From an uncultured Clostridia bacterium (GTDB lineage Bacteria; Bacillota; Clostridia; Oscillospirales; CAG-272), in assembly GCA_945485605.1 (NCBI GenBank), contig CALYSG010000078.1, positions 1 to 8,284 of the forward strand: DNA of 8,284 nt, read 5' to 3'. The translations under genes and the position numbers were made by a program. The stretch's first letter is position 1. Each line of letters opens with the position of its first letter. Below, in pieces: positions 1-5,634 of this stretch. The notes under the pieces are model-generated. The model did no database searches, was not told where the DNA came from, and was given only the letters and a program-made list of their open reading frames with translations.

Positions 1-66
1 TAGTATCAAGGTTCCTGCAGTAGCATAATTGGCACAAAGTCCCTTTTTTGTTGTATCATTATTATA

Positions 67-72
67 TATAAT
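67..72 (+). promoter_or_regulatory. Possible -10 box upstream of the endonuclease IV-like gene
   Basis: A perfect TATAAT lies in a very A+T-rich stretch (about 44-90) 56 bases before the first start codon. No good -35 box sits at 16-18 bases; only T-rich sequence is there (44-50). TTGGCA at 29-34 is a reasonable -35 for the alternative -10 TATCAT at 54-59, with a 19-base spacer. A promoter for the downstream operon is expected here, but which hexamers are used is uncertain. Confidence 0.35.
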
Positions 73-91
73 AATTTTTCCGATATTTTTC

Positions 92-109
92 GGCGGGCGA
101 ACTCCCGCC
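92..109 (+). other. Leader hairpin just before the ribosome binding site
   Basis: GGCGGG (92-97) and CCCGCC (104-109) can form a 6-bp all-GC stem with a 6-base loop. It ends 5 bases before the AGGA (115-118) of the first gene. There is no T-run after it, so it is not a typical terminator. It could influence translation or protect the 5' end of the mRNA; that role is inference. Confidence 0.4.
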
Positions 110-127
110 ACGAAAGGATCTCCTTCT

Positions 128-1012
128 ATGACCGTAAAAAGGACCTCTCCCGTTTTCGGACCGGGAGGAAACAGCGAATCCTTCTACCGAGAGGGCTTCA
201 AAAGTACGAAACAGGCTCCCGCGTGGGTAAAGGCCCGCGGGCTTGACGCCTACGAATACCAGGGCGGCAACGGCATCACTGCCGGCAACGCGAGCCTTGC
301 CGAGGTCGGCAAAGCCGCCGCCGACGCGGGCATCAGTATGTCGCTTCACGCGCCCTACTTCATCTCTCTTTCGGGTGTCGATCGTGAAAAGCGGCTCGGA
401 AGCCTTAACTATATCCGCCGCAGTGTCGAGGCGGCAAAGCTGCTCGGCGCTCACACGGTAGTCATTCATGCCGGCTCTGCGGCAAAGATCACGCGCGAGG
501 AAGCCATGGCTCTCGCCCGCGACACTCTTGAGCACGTCGCCGACGAATTCGCCGACTGCGGAGTCGTTCTCGGCATTGAGACTATGGGAAAGGTCAATCA
601 GCTCGGTACGCTTGACGAGGTCATCGAGCTGTGCCGCGTTGCGCCCTGCTTTGCTCCCGTCGTCGACTTCGGGCACCTGAACGCACGGAATACCGGCGGC
701 TTTTTCGTGACACCCGACGACTACCGGCGTATTTTTGATACGATAGGCTCTCGCCTGTCGGACGATCACGCGAGGTACCTTCACTGCCATTTCTCGAAGA
801 TCGAATACACGAAGGCGGGAGAGAAGCGTCACCTGACCTTTGAGGACTCGGTCTTCGGTCCCCCGTTCGAGCCGCTCGCCGAGGTCATCGCCGCCGACGG
901 GCTGTGTCCCTCGATCATCTGCGAATCGGCGGGAACTATGGCTGAGGATGCCGAAAGGATGAAGAGGCTCCTCGCTCTTGCCGAAGAAAGAACCGCGAAA
1001 GGAAAGAAATAA
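128..1012 (+). CDS. Endonuclease IV-like TIM-barrel protein (AP endonuclease 2 family)
   Basis: A 294-residue protein of the xylose isomerase-like TIM-barrel / AP endonuclease family 2 superfamily, closest in pattern to deoxyribonuclease IV (Nfo), which cleaves DNA at abasic sites using a trinuclear zinc centre. Residues that match Nfo metal ligands are H74 (LHAPYF), H114 (VIHAG), E151 (GIETMG), D180 and H183 (VVDFGH), H219 (LHCHFSK), H235 (KRHLTF) and E266 (CESAG). The Nfo ligand Asp in the D-R-H motif appears as K233, so one zinc site may differ. The ATG at 128 is chosen because AAAGGA (113-118) precedes it with 9 bases spacing; an in-frame TTG at 29 would add 33 hydrophobic residues, overlaps the likely promoter and is not needed by the fold. 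It is first in an operon and ends 2 bases before the peptidase gene. DNA repair is the family default; a sugar-isomerase-like role is possible. Confidence 0.85.
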   Translation: MTVKRTSPVFGPGGNSESFYREGFKSTKQAPAWVKARGLDAYEYQGGNGITAGNASLAEVGKAAADAGISMSLHAPYFISLSGVDREKRLGSLNYIRRSVEAAKLLGAHTVVIHAGSAAKITREEAMALARDTLEHVADEFADCGVVLGIETMGKVNQLGTLDEVIELCRVAPCFAPVVDFGHLNARNTGGFFVTPDDYRRIFDTIGSRLSDDHARYLHCHFSKIEYTKAGEKRHLTFEDSVFGPPFEPLAEVIAADGLCPSIICESAGTMAEDAERMKRLLALAEERTAKGKK

Positions 1013-1014
1013 AA

Positions 1015-2097
1015 ATGTCCCTGTCTCATCTTGATTCAACCAAACAAATGCTTCCGAAGGGCTCGGCATTGCTCGTTACCTCGGAAATAAATCAGCGCTG
1101 GCTGACCGGCTTTGAATACACCGACGGATACGTTCTCGTCACGCACGGAGAGTCCTTCCTCATCACCGACTTCCGCTATATCGAGGCGGCAAGGGCTGAT
1201 GCCGACCCCGGCTTCACCGTTTATATGCCCGAAGGAATATCGATGCTCACGGCGATAGGAGAGATGCTCGCGGGCGAGGGTATCACGCGCGTCGCGATAG
1301 AGGACGGGACTCTCGCGGTCTCCGACCTTGAACGTTTCAAGGAGAAGCTCCCCGCGATCGAATTCGTCACGGGAGGCTCGGCGCTTCTTGACGGACTTCG
1401 CGAATTCAAGGACGCAGATGAGATCGAAAACATGAAGAAGGCGCAAAACATAGCCGATGCCGCCTTCACGCACATTCTCGGCTACATCAATCCCGACCGC
1501 ACCGAGATCGATGTGGCTCTCGAGCTGGAATTCTTCATGCGTGCTCACGGTGCCGAGGCAGAGGCTTTCAAGACGATCGCCGTATCGGGAAGTGCTTCAT
1601 CAAAGCCTCACGGTGTGCCGCGCCCCGTGAAGCTCGAAAAGGGTTTCCTCACGATGGACTTCGGCGCACGCTTCAAGGGCTACTGCTCTGATATGACTCG
1701 CACCGTCGTTATAGGAAAGGCTGACGCCGAAATGAAGAGACTTTATAACACCGTGCTTAAGGCTCAGCTCGCCGTGATCGAGGCACTCGAAGCGGGAGAG
1801 CGAGGCTGCCGCAGGCTTGACGCCGTCGCACGAGACATAATCGACGGAACAGAGGGCTACTCCGGCACCTTCGGCCATTCGCTCGGGCACGGAGTCGGAA
1901 TGTATATTCATGAAAATCCAAGGCTATCGAAGGCAGCCGCCGAGGACGCCGAGCTTAAGGTAGGGCAGGTATTCACCGACGAGCCGGGGATCTATCTTTC
2001 GGGCAGATACGGTTGCCGCATAGAGGATATGCTGACTCTGACCGAAAAGGGGCTTCTCAACTTCGCGCACAGCCCTAAGGAGCTTATAGAACTCTGA
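1015..2097 (+). CDS. M24 family metallopeptidase (Xaa-Pro aminopeptidase/dipeptidase type)
   Basis: A 360-residue cytoplasmic peptidase expected to remove N-terminal residues preceding proline or to cleave Xaa-Pro dipeptides. Residues 1-130 form a creatinase-type N-terminal domain and about 135-355 the pita-bread catalytic domain. All five dimetal ligands are visible: D215 (TMDFGA), D226 (YCSDMTRT), H292 (SLGHGVG), E323 (TDEPGIY) and E337 (CRIEDM). The conserved active-site histidines H199 (KPHGVP), H288 and H299 (IHENP) are also present, so the enzyme should be active. The length is typical of the short Firmicutes members (about 355-365 residues). The ATG at 1015 follows AAAGGAAAG (998-1006). 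It starts 2 bases after the preceding stop and overlaps the next start, so it is the central gene of a three-gene operon. Whether it acts as an aminopeptidase (PepP-like) or prolidase (PepQ-like) cannot be decided from sequence alone. Confidence 0.93.
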   Translation: MSLSHLDSTKQMLPKGSALLVTSEINQRWLTGFEYTDGYVLVTHGESFLITDFRYIEAARADADPGFTVYMPEGISMLTAIGEMLAGEGITRVAIEDGTLAVSDLERFKEKLPAIEFVTGGSALLDGLREFKDADEIENMKKAQNIADAAFTHILGYINPDRTEIDVALELEFFMRAHGAEAEAFKTIAVSGSASSKPHGVPRPVKLEKGFLTMDFGARFKGYCSDMTRTVVIGKADAEMKRLYNTVLKAQLAVIEALEAGERGCRRLDAVARDIIDGTEGYSGTFGHSLGHGVGMYIHENPRLSKAAAEDAELKVGQVFTDEPGIYLSGRYGCRIEDMLTLTEKGLLNFAHSPKELIEL

Positions 2098-2951
2098 TGG
2101 GATCAGAAAAAAAGATATACAAGAATAAGGTCTACGACGCCGAGCGCTCGCTCTACGGACTGCGCGACGCGGATGTGGAGGATTGCGTTTTCGCGGGACC
2201 CGCCGACGGAGAATCGGTGCTGAAGGAATGTCAACGCTTCGATGTAAAGGGCTGCCGCTTTTCACTCCGTTACCCGCTCTGGCACGCGAAGGATTTCAGC
2301 CTTACTTCCTCCTCGATGGACGAACTGACACGCGCTGCGCTCTGGTACGATGAGAGAGGGCAAATAGAGAACTGCGACCTTTCGGGTATCAAGGCGCTTC
2401 GGGAGTGCAGAGAGATATCCCTGAAGGATTGCAGGATAGTCTCGCCCGAATTCGGCTGGAAGTGCGACGGGATAGAGTTGCGTGATTCGGAGATAACCGC
2501 CGAATACCTCTTCCTTGACAGCAAAAACATAAAAATTTCGGGGATAAAGATGAAAGGAAAGTATTCCTTTCAGTACACCGAAAATGTCCTGATAGAGGAC
2601 AGCGACCTTGATACGAAGGATGCCTTCTGGCACTCAAAGAACGTCACGGTAAAAAACTGCCGCGTCGCGGGAGAGTACCCCGCGTGGTTTTCCGACGGGC
2701 TGACGCTGATCGACTGCGACATAAGCGGAACACAGCCGTTCTGCTATTGCAGGAACCTTACACTTATAAACTGCCGTATGAGCGGCACAGACCTCGCCTT
2801 TGAGTATTCCGACGTGAACGCCGACATTATCGGGCGCGTCGAGTCGGTAAAGAACCCCCGCTCGGGCATCATTACACTTGACGAGGTGGGCGAGATCATC
2901 ACCGAGGCACACGTCGAGCCATGCTGCGGGAAGGTCGTCTTAAGAAGATGA
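2097..2951 (+). CDS. DUF3737 family protein (right-handed beta-helix-like)
   Basis: A 284-residue protein recognised as DUF3737 by its characteristic segments: GPADGES (34-40), RYPLWH (58-63), RAALWY (79-84), GIKALREC (97-104), SPEFGW (116-121), GKYSFQY (154-160), DTKDAFWHSKNVT (172-184), DGLTLIDC (200-207), GTQPFCYC (211-218) and KNPRSGII (252-259). Roughly 20-residue repeats of the type hydrophobic-x-(D/N)C-x-hydrophobic suggest a right-handed parallel beta-helix with pectin-lyase-like stacking. Fourteen cysteines, many at the same repeat position, may form an internal ladder. There is no signal peptide or membrane segment, so it is cytoplasmic. The ATG overlaps the peptidase stop (TGATG), with AAGGAG at 2077-2082, implying translational coupling. 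Family members are annotated as hypothetical; no biochemical function is known to me and none is claimed. A carbohydrate link is only suggested by the fold and by the glycosidase gene downstream. Confidence 0.9.
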   Translation: MGSEKKIYKNKVYDAERSLYGLRDADVEDCVFAGPADGESVLKECQRFDVKGCRFSLRYPLWHAKDFSLTSSSMDELTRAALWYDERGQIENCDLSGIKALRECREISLKDCRIVSPEFGWKCDGIELRDSEITAEYLFLDSKNIKISGIKMKGKYSFQYTENVLIEDSDLDTKDAFWHSKNVTVKNCRVAGEYPAWFSDGLTLIDCDISGTQPFCYCRNLTLINCRMSGTDLAFEYSDVNADIIGRVESVKNPRSGIITLDEVGEIITEAHVEPCCGKVVLRR

Positions 2952-2985
2952 GGGTTTCAAACCGCCGAGCCTGAGACTTAAGACG
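2936..2985 (+). other. Inverted repeat spanning the DUF3737 stop codon
   Basis: CGTCTTAAG (2936-2944) and CTTAAGACG (2977-2985) are perfect 9-base inverted copies separated by 32 bases, with a small GGTTTCAAACC palindrome (2953-2962) inside. The left arm lies in the last codons of the DUF3737 gene. The long loop and absence of a following T-run argue against a standard terminator. It could be an mRNA 3' structure between operon segments, or chance. Confidence 0.3.
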
Positions 2986-3028
2986 CGGGGAAACCTTGCC
3001 CTTAAATGAATTTACCTGTTTTTTCGAC

Positions 3029-3055
3029 GATCCGGGCAGTAATGACTGCCCGATC
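3029..3055 (+). other. Stem-loop in the leader of the GH106-like gene
   Basis: CGGGCAGT (3033-3040), loop AATG, ACTGCCCG (3045-3052) form an 8-bp perfect stem. Alternatively the stem is 7 bp, extended after a bulged C by GATC (3029-3032) pairing with GATC (3052-3055). It lies 25 bases before the start codon and has no T-run after it. It may be an attenuating or RNA-processing structure separating the glycosidase from the upstream three-gene operon. Confidence 0.5.
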
Positions 3056-3060
3056 GCCAT

Positions 3061-3073
3061 CTTATATAAGGAG
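3061..3073 (+). promoter_or_regulatory. Ribosome binding site that fixes the GH106-like start, overlapping a palindrome
   Basis: AAGGAG (3068-3073) lies 6 bases before the ATG at 3080 and selects that start over an in-frame TTG at 2996. The first bases of the site are part of the perfect 10-base palindrome CTTATATAAG (3061-3070). The pairing is weak, so an effect on translation is speculative. Confidence 0.7.
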
Positions 3074-3079
3074 AAGCCC

Positions 3080-5407
3080 ATGAAATCAAGCAAGGAATAC
3101 GAGAATCTTTATGACAGGTTCGTCGATCCCGATCCGGGGTACAGGCTGACCGTTTATTTTGACGCGAAGCGCACCGACGCCGCCGACGACGCGGTGAATT
3201 TTGTAAATTCCTGCGAGCAGAGGGACGTCGGAAGGATCATTCCGCGTATTTCGGATGACCGCTTGCTTGATCCCGGAGAGGCGGAGCATTTTCTCGACAC
3301 CTACCGTGCTATGCTTTCCGCCGCAAAGGAGAAGGGGATCAAGCTCGCCTTCAACCTTGAAGGCGCGATAGAGGACGCCCTTATCTCCGAGGAGGACGAG
3401 GTCTATAGCGACAGCTTCATGCGTTCGAAGGTCCTTGTACGGCACGACTACTTCTGCTCGCCGGAAGAGAAGCTCAACCTGCCTTTGCACGAGGGCGACC
3501 TTATGTCTCTCGTCGCTGTCGGAGAACGCTTCGGCGATACCGTAGACCTTCGTCCCTTTGTAAAAGAGGGGCATCTGCGCTGGCAGGTACCCGACGGCAA
3601 CTGGAAGATATCCGAATTTATCTGTGCCGGAGAATATTCGCGGAACTTTGTAAACGTGCTGAATTACCGGTCGTTTTACAGGTATCTTGAGGAAGCTTAC
3701 GCGCTCTTTGCGGATATTTTCGAGCCATACGTGCCCGATGTGCTCGATGCACTGGCATATTCCGACCTGTGTTTTCCGTCCGAGAACCGCCGCGACTGGG
3801 ATCCCTCGTTCAATGAGGTATTTGAGAAGCTCTACGGCTTTGATCCTTCGCCCTTTTATCCCGCGATATTTGCCTTTGACAGGAGCGATGCGCCGCACCT
3901 CAAGGCACTCTTCTTCAACTGTCGCGCAAAGATGTTTGCAGAGGGAGCGGTAAAGGCTCTGAACGACTTTGCCGCCGCCCACGGGCTTATTCCGCTCGGG
4001 AGCATAGCCGAGCCGAAGCTCTCGGCTTGCTCCTTCATCACCGGCGACGCGCTCCTTGACAGCCGCTATGCGCCGGGCGCGCTATACGACAAGGCGTATA
4101 TGTACGGCACGAATTCGGTCAAGATCGCCGCTGCCGCCGCATACAATTTCGGCGTTGATACAGTGTCGTGCGAAATGTTCCGCGATTATTTCAAGATATC
4201 AAAGAAGATCATCTGCAACGACGCGCTGAACGCCTTCGCAAGGGGCGCAAACCTGCTCATGGCTCATATGCCCGATCTGCCGGAGGATCACATGAATCCC
4301 GTGCCCTTCGTGAAATCGGAAAAGGCTCCCGACTGGCAGGACCGTTTCGCTTGCTTTGTGTCAAGGACGCAGGCTCTGCTTCGCGGAGGCTCGCATATCG
4401 CCGACATAGGTCTTCTCTATCCGATCTATGCGATCCATTCGGGCGTTAACCTGTATACTGCGCGCGTGGATCGGTTCGAATATCCCGACACACCTGCCGA
4501 TACCGACTATATGACGATAATCAACGGCGTGACGATGTACTCGGGGCACGATCTGACAGTCATACATCCGGAGGTAATGAACTCATCCTGCAGAGTGGAA
4601 TCGGGGAAGCTGATCCTTGACAACGGGGTCAACCGTGAGACTCTTCAGGTAATGATCCTTCCCTGTTCGGCAACGGTCAGCATAGGGAACATGAGACTTC
4701 TTCGCGACTTTTTCAGATCGGGAGGAAAGCTGATAGCGACGGGAGCGCTGCCTTGCCGGGCATTCGAGTACAACCCGGACGGTTCGCTTGACCGTGAGAT
4801 CACCGGGATCTGCCGGGAGATCTTCGGTGACGAGGCGGTCGATCCCGATATAATAAAGAGCTATTGCTACAATAAAAACGACGCGGGAGGAGAGGCTTAC
4901 TTTCTCTACTTCACGCGTACTGCCGCCGACGGGACGAATATGACCTCGAGCCATAAGATAACCGACGCGATATGCTCGTTTGAAATACCTTACGATATGT
5001 ATCTGCCAAATATGCCCCGGCTTGAGGGTACGGGAGCCTTGAACACGCCTTATTTTGAATTTGTGAAGCTCGGACTGATATACTCTATCCCGGGCGGAGG
5101 TATGCTCAATCATATCCACAAGCGGCACGGTTCTACCGACGTTTACTATTTTTCGAACACGACAGACAAGAATTACGATAAGTTCGTGCTCCTTCGCGGA
5201 GCGCTCAAGCCCGAGATATGGGATCCGCACCGTGTGACTGTCGAAACACCGGATTATAAGTACGTACGGTGGAGGGGCGAGATCTATACAAGAGTTAGCC
5301 TGAACCTTCGCAATTCGGCGTCGGTATTCATCATATCCGACTCTTCGGGAGTAAGGCCCGACCTTACCGCCGCGCGTGAGCTTTTCGACGTGCCGGGGCT
5401 TGACTGA
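3080..5407 (+). CDS. GH106-like glycoside hydrolase (alpha-L-rhamnosidase-related), cytoplasmic
   Basis: A 775-residue protein whose overall plan matches the Glyco_hydro_106 family, whose characterised members are alpha-L-rhamnosidases. Visible family features, in order: an N-terminal barrel-like part (about 20-130); a DGNWKI strand (172-177); the segment RRDWDPSFNEVFEKLYGFD (237-255), matching the usual 'decides-fate-of-barrel' stretch ending in F-x-x-x-Y-G-[YF]-D; a GGKLIATGA strand-turn (548-556); HIHKRHGSTDVYYFSN (678-693), matching the C-terminal H-R-x-x-G-x-x-x-Y-F-x-x-N signature; and EIWDPH (712-717). No signal peptide or transmembrane segment is seen, so it probably acts on imported oligosaccharides. 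Where relatives usually show an S/T-D-E-P acid motif, this protein reads AYSDLCFPSEN (226-236), so the acid position is Leu230, with E235 nearby; E311 (GSIAEP) is another candidate. The substrate, and even catalytic activity, are uncertain. ATG 3080 has AAGGAG 6 bases upstream. Confidence 0.75.
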   Translation: MKSSKEYENLYDRFVDPDPGYRLTVYFDAKRTDAADDAVNFVNSCEQRDVGRIIPRISDDRLLDPGEAEHFLDTYRAMLSAAKEKGIKLAFNLEGAIEDALISEEDEVYSDSFMRSKVLVRHDYFCSPEEKLNLPLHEGDLMSLVAVGERFGDTVDLRPFVKEGHLRWQVPDGNWKISEFICAGEYSRNFVNVLNYRSFYRYLEEAYALFADIFEPYVPDVLDALAYSDLCFPSENRRDWDPSFNEVFEKLYGFDPSPFYPAIFAFDRSDAPHLKALFFNCRAKMFAEGAVKALNDFAAAHGLIPLGSIAEPKLSACSFITGDALLDSRYAPGALYDKAYMYGTNSVKIAAAAAYNFGVDTVSCEMFRDYFKISKKIICNDALNAFARGANLLMAHMPDLPEDHMNPVPFVKSEKAPDWQDRFACFVSRTQALLRGGSHIADIGLLYPIYAIHSGVNLYTARVDRFEYPDTPADTDYMTIINGVTMYSGHDLTVIHPEVMNSSCRVESGKLILDNGVNRETLQVMILPCSATVSIGNMRLLRDFFRSGGKLIATGALPCRAFEYNPDGSLDREITGICREIFGDEAVDPDIIKSYCYNKNDAGGEAYFLYFTRTAADGTNMTSSHKITDAICSFEIPYDMYLPNMPRLEGTGALNTPYFEFVKLGLIYSIPGGGMLNHIHKRHGSTDVYYFSNTTDKNYDKFVLLRGALKPEIWDPHRVTVETPDYKYVRWRGEIYTRVSLNLRNSASVFIISDSSGVRPDLTAARELFDVPGLD

Positions 5408-5416
5408 GAACGTATA

Positions 5417-5457
5417 AACCGGCGTGATACTCTTATAGAGTATCACGCCGGTTCTTT
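5417..5457. terminator. Bidirectional intrinsic terminator between convergent units
   Basis: A perfect 17-bp stem (5417-5433 with 5437-5453) closed by a 3-base loop. On the plus strand it begins 10 bases after the glycosidase stop and runs into TTCTTT. On the minus strand it lies 48 bases beyond the small peptide stop and runs into GGTTTAT. The T-runs are short on both sides but the stem is very stable, so it probably ends both transcripts. Confidence 0.88.
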
Positions 5458-5500
5458 GCTTCGCAAGTTTTATGGCGAATAGAATGCCCACTTATTATTA

Positions 5501-5617
5501 TCAGTCCCACTCGCCGAGATCTTCATCTCCGAAGTCGGTCACGGGAGATGTGCAGATGATGTCGGTCACACTGAGGCAGATGACCTCAATTTCGGCAGGT
5601 TCCCACTTTTTCTTCAT
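5501..5617 (-). CDS. 38-residue acidic peptide, co-transcribed with the transglutaminase-like gene
   Basis: An unannotated-size gene that starts with ATG at 5617 and encodes 38 residues beginning MKKKWEPAEIEVICLSVTDI and ending DFGDEDLGEWD. A Lys-rich start is followed by a hydrophobic stretch (residues 10-23) with two cysteines (C14, C22), a DIICTS core (19-24) and a strongly acidic tail. GGGGGG (5631-5626) gives an SD-like site 8 bases upstream, and the TGA is followed immediately by three in-frame TAA codons. It begins 17 bases after the stop of the large secreted protein and has no promoter of its own that I can see, so it is the last gene of that operon before the terminator. From memory, short Clostridia peptides with a P-x-[IVL]-E-V-I ... 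D-[IV]-I-x-T-S plan and acidic C-terminus recur, without known function. There is no classical signal peptide. Possible roles (substrate, peptide signal, regulatory leader) are speculation. Confidence 0.75.
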   Translation of the reverse strand: MKKKWEPAEIEVICLSVTDIICTSPVTDFGDEDLGEWD

Positions 5618-5634
5618 TTTTATTTCCCCCCGAA

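Noticed and set aside
1..35. Possible tRNA 3' end at the left edge (GGTTCCTGC)
   Set aside because: The bases do not fit a T-arm plus acceptor stem: there is no matching T-stem, and no acceptor pairing can be tested at the window edge.
29..127. A 33-residue hydrophobic N-terminal extension of the endonuclease IV-like protein from TTG 29
   Set aside because: It resembles a membrane segment, but it overlaps the A+T-rich likely promoter and the leader hairpin, and a good ribosome binding site precedes ATG 128.
62..1069. A 335-codon open frame on the minus strand opposite the endonuclease IV-like gene
   Set aside because: The plus strand encodes a protein with clear family motifs across the same region. 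The antisense frame has no recognisable domain and extends through the plus-strand promoter and leader; high GC at third positions keeps it open.
3086..3982. A 298-codon minus-strand frame opposite the glycosidase
   Set aside because: It is antisense to recognisable GH106-like sequence, with no domain of its own.
4583..5491. A 302-codon minus-strand frame crossing the terminator
   Set aside because: It would have to be translated through the 17-bp stem and lies opposite the C-terminal signatures of the glycosidase.
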